Below are positions 24,340-36,800 of a stretch of 64,000 nucleotides of DNA, piece after piece. The position numbers and the translations under genes were made by a program. Source of the DNA: Kitagawia praeruptora. Lineage: Eukaryota > Streptophyta > Magnoliopsida > Apiales > Apiaceae. Position 1 is the first letter of the stretch, and each line of letters starts with the position of its first letter. The stretch is from contig CM075345.1 in NCBI GenBank assembly GCA_037693485.1, forward strand, positions 76,381,001 through 76,445,000. The letters are read 5' to 3'. The notes beneath the pieces were generated by a model. That model made no database searches. It was given only the letters and a program-made list of their open reading frames with translations, and was not told where the DNA came from.

Positions 24340-27300
24340 TGTAAGAACCCAGGTTTTTGTTATATTTCTAAAATGATCATAAACGGTGATTGGTGGAGGT
24401 TATGTAAAGTTTTTAAGATCATATTATATGAATGAAGAAGTATTTATACTTTTATGGATAAAGTATCGTTGTACCAAGAAGAAAGGGAATGTAGAAACTG
24501 TCAGATTACGTAGATTTCCATTTTTATTAAATATTGATATAAATATGGGATATTGAGGTTAAGAAAATCTTTAAGCTAAGTTAAATACCAAGGCAAGAAA
24601 TTATGTAATTTATTAGAAGAATTTCAAAGGCAAATGTTCAAGAACGATGAAAGAAATTTCTACGCGACAAAACGCTTTTACAAGAAAATCTCTAAACTTG
24701 CATATGGAATTAAATGGTAAGCATTGGTTGATTAATAGGTGAGTAATATACCTGCAATTTACCATGCAAGCCATGCAAGGCAAGGAGCATTGGATGCTAA
24801 TCAAATAAGTCAAGTTATGATTATTTAAACCAAGCATTGTATACCATTTTTGGGACAAATTGTCAATTACCTTTCTTTTGCAAAATTACTTTGGAGATTA
24901 TCTTGGGTAATTGATAAGTGCTGAAGTATGATTGATAAATATCAATTATACATATCATTTTATCAATTACATAAGAAAAGATAGCAAAAGCTCTCCCCCT
25001 CCATTTTCTCTATTTTCGGCCAAAAACAGAGCAGCCACTTCAGCCTGCCATAACTCCCTCATTTATCAATGAAATTTTGTGTTCTATAGCTTTCTGGAAA
25101 GGTATTGAGATGCTCTACAACTCTTATTCAGGAGCCTCTTTCAGATAGGGAAGGTAAGACCCTCGTTTTTCTAGTTCTTTCAAGAGTGGTGATGCTGAAT
25201 ACGAAAATTTTAAACTTGATTGTTAGGTCTTGAAGATTAAAGGTTGTTAAAGCTATCTAAGGTGTTTTTAAGGAAAGTCAAGCTTGGTTAAGGTTGTTAA
25301 GACTCCAAGGAAGGTAAAACACTCACACCCACCTTAAACCTTATGAGCTATAAGTTGATTTGAAAGGTTGATGCAAGTATGTACATGTTTAAGGGGATTG
25401 TGATGTTTTAAACTTTATAAGTATGGGTAAAATTTTGGATAGTGATAAATGGATGTTACCACTGGTCTTATAGATCCTTGATGATGTTTATATGATCTTG
25501 ATGGTGTGTGGTTGAATTAAGTGGTTAGATGGAGTTCATGGAATTTGGAAATGTTCGGTTTATAGTCGTTATAATGTCGAAATTTCATTAGATCATTTGA
25601 GCAGTTAATACAGAATTCAACAAACGTTTTCTTGGTAAGTTTTTGGCCATAAACCAGTAGGAATTGTTTTGTAGTTTGTTTTGACACCAAGATCATGTGA
25701 TTACGATTTACGATTTATGAGATATGCTCATTTTAGTGAAACCGGTTAAAACGGACGAATCGTAAAGATGGACTGACTTTACCAAGTCAAACGAGCCCTT
25801 TATAAATGGTCTGTGATTATGAAATCTTTACAGGGGGTAACTTAGTCAGTTGTTAAATCCCTGTAAAAATTTGAAGACAAAAGGCTTAATTTTCGATTTT
25901 ATAGAAATGTTTAAGTCAAGAATGCGCATGAGAAACCACTGCAGAAAGAAGCTATATTTAGAGCAACAATTGAGCTAGTTAAAAGATGTTCTTAATTATG
26001 AAATTTGGATGAAAAATCCTCTGGACAGTTAAAAAGAAGTGAGAAAAAGAATTTCATGAAAAAGTTTATTTTTCAATTTTATAGAATTTTTCGAATCATA
26101 GTTGCGCAAGTGAAAAACCCTTTTAGGGGACGAATTAAGACGAACTTTAGTTTCGTTGAAAATGACCTTTAACGAAAGTCGTTACGAGACCAATAATTAC
26201 CCAAAAGTGGTTAAAGGATATCATGGACTTATAATAAGCCAAACGTGTAATAAGGATGTATTGTTACGAAGTTGTGTCTTTACGTGAATAGTCGATTTGA
26301 CGGGATTGTTTAGCGAACTAACCGAACCTTATTGGTTGTTATAGATCATCGCACTAGAGGCATAGCCCAGACTATTCCGACACGATCAGGCAAGTTTTCG
26401 AAACTTGTATTTCAAGTATTTTCAAACTGTTGTTGTTGTGGTATAAATGCTATGAGCTGCTTGATAGTATTTTTGCGAATCAGCATATGATGTATGGTTA
26501 TTTACGGGGATTTATAAACCTGTTAAGTATGTACGTATGCCTAGACTCTTATATATATGTATACGATGATGTGTTACAAGTTCCCAGTAGGGTATGATAA
26601 TACCTTTTCTTAGTAAGGGAGTCGGAGATATTTCGTCAGGATAAGGCATAAACCCCGGAAGTCACCGGAAAGGTTATATGACGTATATTTTTTAAATATT
26701 CCAATAAATAAAAATTGGGTATTTTCGGATTGAAAATTTCTTTGAAGATAATTTGAATATTTATTAATAATTTGAATATTATTTTCTTATTGAGAATAGT
26801 CTGAAGGTTTATTTATTTAATAAATATCATTTAAATATTTATTAAATATTCTAAGCTGATTATTTATTTAATAAATATTATTTAAATATTTATTAAATAT
26901 TCCAGGATGATTTAAAAATCATATTATTTATTTTAAAAGTTATTTAAAAACTTTAAAAAGTATTTTAAATATTTTCTGATCGTCGGAAAAGTATTTAAAA
27001 ATAGAACGGGTTCCCATTTCTTCATGGACTATAGTTTCACTCATCGAAAAAGTATCGCTACTTCACTCAACTTATAAAAACTCGGGAACCCAAGGTTTTG
27101 GGAGCTAGTATTAATTATTTTCTCCCTTCTCTACCAACAAGAAATGCACCCTACCTAATAAGGAGGGGCTCAGGTTTGACTAAACACTCAAAACTCCGAC
27201 CAACTCCCAAGTTATGTTTGATGAAGCGATTCTTAGTAATCGAAATCTGTTGACTAAAGTCAACCCACACATCAGAGTTACTTCCTCAATTACTCATGGA

Positions 27301-28315
27301 AGTAAATTTAGTAAAGATTATTAAACCAGTCGTCAAGCTTTGTGCTTGGGGGAAACTGAATTAAATTTTGTTCCTACGATGCATAGAATTCTCTGAGGGA
27401 TTGGAGGAAGAGGGGACATCGCCTTCGAGCGTAGTCCAAATGATAAGGCCCATATGCGGTCAGGGTGCAACCCGATAAGGGAACGTCGTCCTTCTACTAG
27501 TAGAGAAACAGAGGCACGATATATTGGCTGATCACCAGATATCGTGAAAGAGGCTCCAGCATAATCCCATTCTTCCAATTGGAATTGTATGGCAACACTG
27601 TAATGAAAGCCTAGGTGCTCAGTTACCGATAGTGTTGACAGAATGATGAACTATTCAAATTACCTCAGAAATTCTTCGTTATATTTCTGGATAAAGAATG
27701 AAAATGTTTAATGATGATACAATGTCAGTATACGATATGTCATATGGTTTACGTTAACAAAAGTACTTTGAAAACTATTATTATATAGCTGAGCTATATT
27801 GCTCACTCTTGCTTTTCTTTTATATATACCACCACACAACAACAGATAAGCATGGCAAGAACAAGGCAGACCCCCCGCAAAAGCGTGCTAACCGGTCAGC
27901 AGTATAGGAGACTATTTACGAGGCAGGTGTCGAGGTCACACTCAGTAGCATTACCACAGGTGAGCAGACTAAGTTGGATAGGTTTACAGCTTAGGTTGGT
28001 TAGGTTTATTTACAAGCATGACTTGTGTAAGCTTCTGGAAACCAAACCGTGCTGTAGATGCCGTCTTAGATGGTAATCCTTTTAATTTGAACTTTTAAGA
28101 TTATGACAATTTGGGTTTATAATATCTATTTCAAGATGGTTGTAATAACTTAGTAACGTTTTAATTTCGTCTATGAGCCTATAATCTTTAAATGTTATGT
28201 TTGACTGAGGGGTCACAGCATGCTAAAAGGAAGATTGAGAGTAATGTTTATTAAAATGGGAATTAAGGATATAGTGACAGCCTGGATCTCCGACCCCGGA
28301 TCTAGGGGTGTTACA
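24340..28315 (+). repeat. 3' LTR of Tekay element
   Basis: Begins TGTAAGAACCC and ends GGGTGTTACA, with the 5-bp terminal match TGTAA/TTACA. It is a near copy of the 5' LTR and includes the TATA region (~27782-27828) and the whole accessory exon 1. It is followed by AGAAC, the target duplication, and then CT-rich flanking DNA. Confidence 0.92.
27852..27959 (+). CDS. 3' LTR copy of the H3-tail-like exon 1
   Basis: Codons 1-36 appear identical to the 5' LTR copy, starting MARTRQTPRKS and ending at CAG|GTGAGC (donor at 27960). If transcribed from this LTR, it would read through to a stop at 28074-28076 or splice to an acceptor in the flank; no exon 2 lies downstream. Identity is expected from LTR duplication, so it does not by itself show selection. 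Confidence 0.45.
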
Positions 28316-30111
28316 AGAACTCTCTCTCATTTTCTTTCGAACTCTCTCATCTTTCTCAAATATTCTCTCCTCTCTTCTACACTCTTAATTCTCTCTTGTT
28401 TATGTAAATTCCTAGTGCGAATTGTTGATTGGAGGGTAGGTAAATGTTGGGTTCTAGTTGTTCTTGTGTTTATGGTATGTATAGGTGATCAATTAGGTGG
28501 ATTAATGTGGTTGTACTATTGTATATTGAGCCCATCTGAGTTAATGCGAGCTTTTATTTATTCATAAGTGTTGCTTGTTGTTTTTAGGGAATATTTTGAT
28601 TATAAAGCTTGTAAAGTTATTGTTGTTCTTGGTTGTTCAGTGTTGGTGACCTGGTGAAGGGGGTTGGTGGCTAGGTGATGATGTTTAGAGGAAGATTAGA
28701 GAGCTTATGGGGAAACAGTGAAAGAATGAGTAGAAGAAGAGTAGTGATGGTGTGACTGTGTTGGGGTTTGAGGGCCGCAGGTGATGGTGTTTGTGTTGTA
28801 AGGTTGTGAAGCCGAGAGACAGAGGGAGTGGTATTAGTGACCATAGGAGTGTGAGGTGTGCGTGTTGTGGTTTGGTAGTGTAGGGGTATAGAGTCAGGGA
28901 GGAGGTTTAGAAAGGCTGTGCAAGGGGTGTGAGTTGTGCCCGGGTCTAGTGTGTGTTCATATGTCTGCCAGCATGTATGTGGGTGTATTGAAATAGTGAA
29001 AATCAGGGGAGACAGAGAGGAGTAATTGAGAGGTGTTGTGTGTGTCGTATGTGAGTGTATTGATGGTGCAGAGTATGAAATCGAGAGAGAATAGTGTACA
29101 GGCCTGGTGCTTTTTGGGTGTGCGCGTTTGGTTCAAGGTGTGTTCATGTGTATGTACAGTGGTGCCGAAAGGTGGTGTGTAAGCTGTGGTGTTTATTTAC
29201 AGGGAGCGATATCCTTGAAGAGAGGGAAGGAGAGAAAAGGTGGGAGAGATTGGTGGATAATGGGAGAGATGCAGAAATATTGCAAATAAAGCGTTATGGA
29301 AGATGGGAGAAGAGATTGAAATGGAGAGATGTCGGAGAGATGCAAGGAGGAAGGAGAGAAAAATCGGCAAAGGGAGGGGAAGCCACCACCCAAGTTGACA
29401 CGCGGGCTCGATATCGGTGGATCAGACTTGTGGCAACTGCAAGAGCGTAAAACCAAAGGATGATCGAAATAGAAGATTGTGATGCCGTAAGATAGAAGAA
29501 GAAAGTAGTGTTACTTTGGCGTTACGTAATAGTTAAGGACCAGAGGCAAGTGTTACTATCCCTCACATATTGTTCAAATGAGTTGTTTCTTTAATTGTGA
29601 TACAAATATTGATGAGTAAGTATACACCGTACTTGCTTTAGTGTTGAGAATCTGATTAAAAGATTCTTTGAAATATCGATGGTTTGTTGATGATTTACTG
29701 ATGAAAATTGACTATTTCTACATTGATATTGTGAATTAATGATACTTCCTTGTTGGAAGTAAAACTAAACCAATTGTTTAGCTAGTCGGGATCCCACTAG
29801 TAGAACACTGAACCTATCATGTCTGAATACTCATTTCATACTTTCTTTTAACCCATTTTGTGATGAAAGATTTTAGATTCAAAATACTTATCTTGTGATT
29901 CGAGCTTTTGACAGAAGATATCTGTTTTATTAGCAATGATCTATTAATATTCCTGGGGAGTAGTTTGGTACCAATATTGTAGAGTTTGGAGGGGATTTGG
30001 GACATGGCCGGAGTTGTCAGCCGTCGAAATCGGTGGCCAAATTCTGGGTTTTCCAGAATCCAGTGACTTGTTCTTGGTTTTTCCGGCCTTTGTTCTTCAT
30101 AACTAAAATTT
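28316..30111 (+). other. Right part of the DNA split by the Tekay insertion; unrecognised
   Basis: CT-rich tract at 28316-28400, then GT- and GA-rich DNA (28640-29450) and AT-rich DNA. It continues in character from 14270-14339, so the two probably formed one LTR-like sequence. ORFs at 28220-28567 and 29094-29450 are low-complexity or cross the LTR edge and have no domain. No gene is supported. Confidence 0.35.
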
Positions 30112-30117
30112 ATGTTT

Positions 30118-30328
30118 CTTAAAATTATTTTATTAAAGTAAAATTTTCAATTTTTTTGACTTATAAATTCATATTTGACCAAACACTTCATAACTTATAA
30201 GTAACTTATAATTAAACTCATCCAAACACCTACATAACTTATAAGTTTTGATTTACTTATAACTTATAATCTCCTTATTGACTTAAAGGCATAAGTTACT
30301 TTTTTTAAGTTACGTCAAACGGACCCTG
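30118..30328 (-). repeat. Possible hAT-type end with ACTTATAAGT palindromes
   Basis: On the minus strand the block begins CAGGGTCCGTTTGAC (plus 30314-30328), typical of hAT termini. It contains several copies of the palindrome-like ACTTATAAGT/AACTTATAA. The other terminus and a target duplication were not found, so it may be a fragment. Confidence 0.35.
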
Positions 30329-30803
30329 TATAATATTAAATTAAAAAAATGGACTTATTCGTGTTTTTTTTTTTAACATTTCATTTGATTGAAAACAGAA
30401 GACATATTAATGGATGGTTATGAGCCCTTTGCCTAAATTTAAAATCATTATTTATAATTTAAAGTTACTTAAATGGATAATTGAAATATAAAAATTTTAA
30501 GTTAATCTTTAGTTTGTTAATTTTTATCCGAGGCAACTTATGTGTTATTAAAAATATGAATTTAAAGTATATATAATGAATTGTTCATTTAATTGATAAT
30601 ATTAATTTTTACTAAATAAAATTAAGAAAATTAAATAAATTGTTCAAAAAGTATCTCTTGCATTTTAAATCATTTTTTAACTTTAAATTATTTTCTAATC
30701 TAGTACATAAACATACATTTTCTAACTTCAAATTAAAATTAACTTTAAGCTGGGCCATTGAAGCCCAACCAAATAGCCTCATAATCTTTGATTATCAAGG
30801 ACG

Positions 30804-31531
30804 GTCACGACTACAAGTGTATATCGTTCGGATTGAGTGGTTGAAAGAATTTTATGACCCAATCCAATTTAATCGGTTTGAAAAATTTTCAACCCAATCA
30901 ACTAAAATTAAAATCATAATCCAATCCAATCGGTTTGGACGGGTTAAGAATAAATATTTAAAAAAATTACATAATTTGTTTTTTTTTTATCATTTTTATG
31001 GTTGCTGAAAAAATAATTGAAAGGTTTCAGCATATGTTCAAAAAATTTAACATATAACTTGCATCTCATAGTTTCTATAACAGATAAAATGTTGTTACTT
31101 TCTTTCAGTAAGCTTCATGTATTTTAATGGTTTGAATGACAAAATACATAAATATACATGGTTGGTACAAAGACATGTTAGCACTACTTCTACGCAATAG
31201 GCACTCTGTTTTCAATCTTGATACCCTCATAATACTTTCAAACACTTCTGGGTACACGAAACACACATTTCTAACTTCAGAGGTAAACTTGTTCAAAATA
31301 AAACTTAAAAAAAACTGCATAGTGTTGGTAAACAAGTCAATAAGTGCTGAACAACAAATTATTTCAACAATTTTCCTAGATGAGTCACCCAACCCATTTA
31401 AATCGGGTTAATGTTTTTTCAATCCAATTATATATCGGTTTTAAAAAAAATCGGTTTGGATCGGATGAAATAGTGTCGGTTTGGATCGGATTGGTCGGTT
31501 TTATTAACCCGTGTACACCTCTAGTCACGAC
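30804..31531. mobile_element. hAT-like MITE with 8-bp target duplication
   Basis: GTCACGAC occurs at 30804-30811 and 31524-31531, bracketing a 712-bp element (30812-31523). Termini TACAAGTGTATATCG and, on the other strand, TAGAGGTGTACACGG match at 10 of 15 positions. Subterminal CGGTTTGGA/TCGGTTTGGATCGG repeats lie at both ends (~30930-30950 and ~31450-31500). There is no transposase coding, and the ORFs on both strands are uninformative. An 8-bp duplication is the hAT hallmark. Confidence 0.8.
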
Positions 31532-33334
31532 AATGTGGTGGGTGCAGTTTAAAAAATAATATCATCCTATTACATCCTTATATCCTTATATATAATAAGC
31601 ATAAAAGGAATCTTATCCATTATTTTCGTCACTGTACCACCAAAATAATCTCAACCATCGAATCTAATATTTTTAAAAATAGGCGATCAAGATTATATTA
31701 TATTAAAAGAGAAAATTACCCCACCTTAAAAAAAAAGAAAAAGAAAAAAAAGTACTAAACGAAGCTGGGCAGGCTGGGTAGAGGGAAGGGGTGTCCTAAC
31801 TTCTAGTATTTTTGCAATCTTACAATTTAGAACTTAGTTTAGTAAAATTGCAAATAACTATTCTTAACAAAAGTAAATGTGCAAAAAATTAATTTTCCCT
31901 ATATATTTATGAAAAAAGCCCTAAAAAAAGTTGTAATAGAATTGAATTTTAAAAAGAAAATCATAATCTGAAAAGGATATAATTAAAAAGGTTGTATTAG
32001 AATTATTTTTTTTCTTATTAATATTAAAAAAAATCACATTTACTATTTGGACGCTGTCTTGAAATCTAAAAATCAGATTTGGATGATTTTATAATCCAAG
32101 CGAAACTCATAAAATTATCTTTAATTTAGTGATGATTTAATAATTATTAATTAAATGGAAACACTCAGAATCTCAAGAAAAAGTATAATTACGAATTTTT
32201 TCTTTAATCATATTCAATGTAGAAGACATACATTGATCTATTTAATGTAGAAAACCTAATCATATATGATTTATATCATTGACATACACTTTTTCGTATT
32301 TCAATATAAATTTACTTTTTTGTTTATAACATATTTAATTATTAAAAATTTTACTATATTAGATCTAACATTTATCGTCTATTTATTTTAAAATCTAACG
32401 ATTCTTATTTATTTTGTCGTACGGAGGAACCAGACTGCCGATTATCATAGTTTTGGATAAAATCACTCTAAAATTGTATTTGGTTGTTAGTAGAACAATC
32501 TTCAAATGATAAGGGTATTTTGATATTCAAAAAGAATTATAAGTAGAATTCATAAATCAAACAGAATTTTAAACGTAAAAAATCGTCAATTTCTTCTCTA
32601 TTTTGTTTCTGCGTAGGTTTAATTGGAAAATAATTGTTAAATTATTACTAAATTAAAAATTATTTTATTAATTTCACTTGGGCTGTAAAATCATTCAATC
32701 AAATTTTAATAATTCAAGATAGAGTATAAATATTAAATCGAATGTGTAAAATCTTATACACATCAATTTTTTAAAAATAATTTGATAAGTAAATTAATAA
32801 CATTTGAAATTAAAAAAAATATATAATTATAAATATTAAAAAAGGAGTCGTGAGTTCACGGGTTATAAGCTACTAAATTTAAATCCGATAGAATTCAATA
32901 CAAATTTAATCAAAAGTTAAAGATTTTTTTCAAGTAAAAAACTTGTTATTTGCAATTCAAGTCAATTAATCTCCATGTTCTTGTAATCCGTGAAAATTAA
33001 GTATGATCTCTATTGCATTTTTGATTTTTTAACCAATATTGGATTTTTGACAAGTATTAAAGTGTAAAGCAAAATTATTTTAATAAATTAGTTAATTTAA
33101 ATTTTATATTTTAATATAAATTTTAAAAATAAAAATATTTATAAGCTTAATTTTTATACATAAATTGATATTAAACTATTATAAATGCGATAGAGTTTGT
33201 AGTTTGGTCTAACACTCATTTTTGTTCTCTCTTAAATCTTTCAAGTTAAATTAATCAGAATAGGTAGATATAATACCAAAAATAATATAAATAATTTTAT
33301 ATTGATATTATAATTAAATTAATATTTATTATAT
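31532..33334. other. AT-rich intergenic DNA, nothing recognised
   Basis: Long A/T runs and short repeats, with no ORF of note. Stretches near 31570-31690 and 32380-32450 resemble common AT-rich repeat termini, but I cannot pair them. Confidence 0.6.
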
Positions 33335-33849
33335 TGATATGGGCTAAAAGTAAGCCCTAAAGACACATTTAATGTTGCATTAATTAGACCTAGTATGGTC
33401 CAAACGTGGGGCCCACTAGATGGCCCAAAAACTCTAGTTAAATATTAATTTCGTAATTAATATTCATGGTTAATTAATAGCTGGGAAATATAAGTCAAAT
33501 AAGGATATTATCTCTCCAAAGAGTAGCCTCCAAGGCACATAGTCGTACAAGGAAACGGACTCCTACAAGAAAGGAGTCTAGATCCTTCCTCAAGGTTGAC
33601 TTGCCCACCAAGTCACCTAACCCTACCATAATTCTGAGGCTTCTCAGCCTATATAAAGGGTCAGACCCCTCAACCTAGAACTACGTTTTATTGGCTTGAT
33701 TCTCTAATACAGAGATATGTAGGCATTCTGTGAGGACCGTTTAGTCTCGAACGCAGAAGCAGCCATTAAAGCACGAAGCTCACGTACCCTAACATTAAAT
33801 ACAGCAAACCCTAGCCGCAATCTAATAACCTAGTTTTTATTCCACAACA
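33335..33849 (+). repeat. 5' LTR of Tat element
   Basis: Starts TGATATGGGC, ends TTCCACAACA, 515 bp. Its TATA box, GCCTATATAAAG, is at 33648-33659. Differences from the 3' LTR are near 33576, a single-base gap near 33785, and one near 33821. Confidence 0.92.
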
Positions 33850-33851
33850 TT

Positions 33852-33869
33852 TGGCACCGTCTGTGGGAA
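33852..33869 (+). other. Primer binding site of Tat element
   Basis: TGGCACCGTCTGTGGGAA begins 2 nt after the 5' LTR. It resembles the TGGCGCCGTCTGTGGGA site common in the Tat lineage, with one G-to-A difference. Confidence 0.8.
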
Positions 33870-33882
33870 GACAACATCAACC

Positions 33883-36800
33883 ATGGTTAACACACGAAGG
33901 ACACCAGCAATAACAGAGCCAATCGCAACCGAGGCTCTACCTCTTAGCTCTGCTCCGCCCCTCACTGAATAAGTACCTCCAACATCCGGGACTATCGTTC
34001 CGTATCAAGTTTCTCAACCCCTAGGGACGACTTCCCATGTTGAGAGTACGCTACCTCCGATCGTCCACACAAATCCAGGGACTAACCCCCTCCAGGTGGG
34101 GATTTCTTCCTTGATTGTAGATCCCAACAACCCTCCACGAGGAGTTCAGATCCACACTACGGATCTCCCCATAAGCACCAATCTGATGTACGGGCTGCCT
34201 AACTACCCTCCTACCCAAGGAGTTGGACCAAGCGGTCATGCCCTGTATATTCGAGATCGAGATTATAACGATTTTTCTGGTCCTTATACGGATGAGTCAT
34301 CTTCTGACGATGATTACGAACGTGATGAAGCTCTAAGGAGGCAACATGCAAGTAAAGAACCTCGAGGAAGAACTCAAACTACTCACGATGGACTCCCTTC
34401 AACAACTACTGAGAGGATTAAGGCTTATGAAGCCGAGATCTTAAGATTAAAGGAAGACATAGCCAGAGAACAAGCCCGATCTAATCAGACTCGACCCCCT
34501 CCGACTTCAGGAGGGATTCCCTTCATAGATTTGGAAAGGTCTTCAAGGAGACGCCGAAGGGCAGAAGCCCCAACTAGAGGGACTACAAGGGTGGAACTCC
34601 CCAAGAGTAACCCCAAAGACCTGATGCTACAAGGAGATCTTGATGATCCAACCCCTCCATTCACTGAGGAGGTGATGAACGCACATATCTCCCGAAAGTT
34701 TAAGATGCCCACAATCAAAGCTTATGATGGAACGGGGGATCCCGCAACTCATGTGAGAACGTTTACGAGCGCATTGTTACTGCAGCCTGCTAACGACGCC
34801 CTTAAGTGTAGGGCGTTTCCCCAAACCCTGTCGGGCATGGCGCAACGCTGGTATAGTCGTTTACCTCCAAACTCGATTAGCTCTTTCAAGGAATTGAGCA
34901 CCGCTTTTGTCAGTCAATTCATTAGCGGAAGAATCCATGAGAAAAGCTCTTCATCCCTTATGTATGTAGTACAGGGAAAGAACGAGAACCTGAGGGATTA
35001 TGTCAAGCGATTCACTAAGGAGACCCTGAACATCACTGATTTGGAAAATAAGGTGGCTATGGTAGCCTTGCAGCACGGAACCACGGATCTCTTTTTTAAG
35101 AGGTCGTTGGCAAAACACCCCCCTGAAAGCATGGATGAGCTCCAACGGAGGGCAGACAAGTATATAAAAGCTGAGGACAGCATGAAAAAGGAAGCCGCAT
35201 TGGGCAATGGAGGGAACAACAAGCGGAAGCAAGAACAAGAATACGACGTTAGGGACAAGTATCCCCGAACTAGCAGAGACTCTGAATCTGCTCCAAAAAA
35301 AAGCTCGGGTCCAAGGTTTTCCGAGTATGCCAGGCTTAATGCTCCACGAAGTCAGATCCTGTTGGACATTGAAAAGGAAAAGGACTTCCGATGGCCGAAG
35401 CCACTTAGGGGAGACCCAGCTAAGCGGAACAAGGATAAGTACTGCAGGTTCCATAAAGATGTGGGACATGACACCGACGATTGTAGGCAACTCAAGGATG
35501 AGATTGAGTTCTTGATACGAAGAGGAAAACTAAGTCAGTTCACCAAGGGTGATGACCGTGGGAACCAGAGAAGGGACAATGACAAAAGGGATAATAACAG
35601 GAGGGATGACAACCATGGCCGCAATCCCCAGCCCCGAAGGGCAGTTATCAACATGATTTGGGGAGGCCCGACAGCAGCTGGCACAACTAAGAATTCTCGA
35701 AAGGCTTATGCTAGAGAAGTAATGCACATTGTGGGAGAGACCCCGAAGCGTGCTAAAACTGAGATGGTAATTGGTTTCGATGATTTAGACTTGGAAGGGG
35801 TGAAGTTCCCCCGTGATGACCCGCTGGTCATAATTCCTGTGATTAGAAACTCAGAAGTAAAACGAGTCTTGATAGACAATGGAGCTTCTATGGATATTTT
35901 GTTTCATGATGCGTTTGTGAAGATGGGATACAACGACTCTCAGTTGACCCCTACAAACATGCCCATATACGGATTTAACGGAGTGGAGTCCAACGTTGAA
36001 GGGACTATTCAGTTACCCGTGACTATTGGGCAGGAACCTAAGGAGGCGACTCAGATGCTGAACTTCTTGGTGATTAAGGCAGCCTCAACATACAACGCAA
36101 TCCTTGGAAGGACTGGACTTCATGCGTTTAAGGCTGTGGCCTCTTCCTATCATATGAAGATTAAGTTTCCGACACGAAATGGTGTCGGAGAACAGAAGGG
36201 TGATCAGAAGATGGCAAGAAGTTGCTATGTAGCCGCACTGAGGGCCGATGGAGTCGGGGGGCATGTCCTTCCGATTGAAGACATGGATGTCCGCGATGAT
36301 GAAGAGCATAGAGGAAAGCCAGCAGAGGATTTGATTCCAATACCTCTAGAGCCGAACGATCCTGAAAAAGTTACTTATGTTGGAGCATCTCTGAAAGAAC
36401 CCCTGAAGGGCAAGTTGATAGAATTCTTACAAAAGAATAGCGACGTGTTCGCTTGGACAGCAGCTGATATGCCAGGGATTGACCCCCAACTCATAACTCA
36501 TAAGTTAAATGTTGATCCCAAGAGGAAGACAATAAAGCAGAAGAAGAGAAACTTTGCTCCTGAGAGGCAAGAGGCCATTAAGCAAGAAGTAGATAAGCTC
36601 TTGGAAGCTGGTTTTATTGAAGAGATTCAGTTTCCCGAATGGTTAGCAAACCATGTGATGGTCAAGAAAGCGAATGAGAAGTGGAGGATGTGTATAGACT
36701 TCACTGACCTGAATGATGCATGTCCAAAAGATTGTTTTCCCCTTCCAAGGATTGATATGTTGATAGATGCCACAGCTGGACATGAGATGTTAAGCTTCAT

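Larger units (their letters stand above)
14340..28315 (+). mobile_element. Tekay (Del) lineage chromovirus, nearly complete, ~14 kb
   Basis: Two ~4-kb direct LTRs (14340-18320 and 24340-28315) flank a PBS for tRNA-iMet, an accessory ORF, gag, pol with a C-terminal chromodomain, and the PPT AAGGAGGGAAGG. RT has FIDDILIYS and the integrase ends in a chromodomain, placing it in the chromoviruses; ~4-kb LTRs fit Tekay. AGAAC occurs at both edges (14340-14344 and 28316-28320), consistent with a 5-bp target duplication. Gag-pol carries three stops and two frameshifts, so this copy is not autonomous. About 15 differences were counted between the first ~900 bp of the LTRs. Confidence 0.9.

Noticed and set aside
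29094..29456. 118-codon plus and 87-codon minus ORFs
   Set aside because: GA-rich low-complexity sequence opens both strands; no domain recognised.
34951..35490. 179-codon minus-strand ORF within Tat gag
   Set aside because: Shadow of the gag frame; no domain or promoter, and it overlaps a well-supported coding region.
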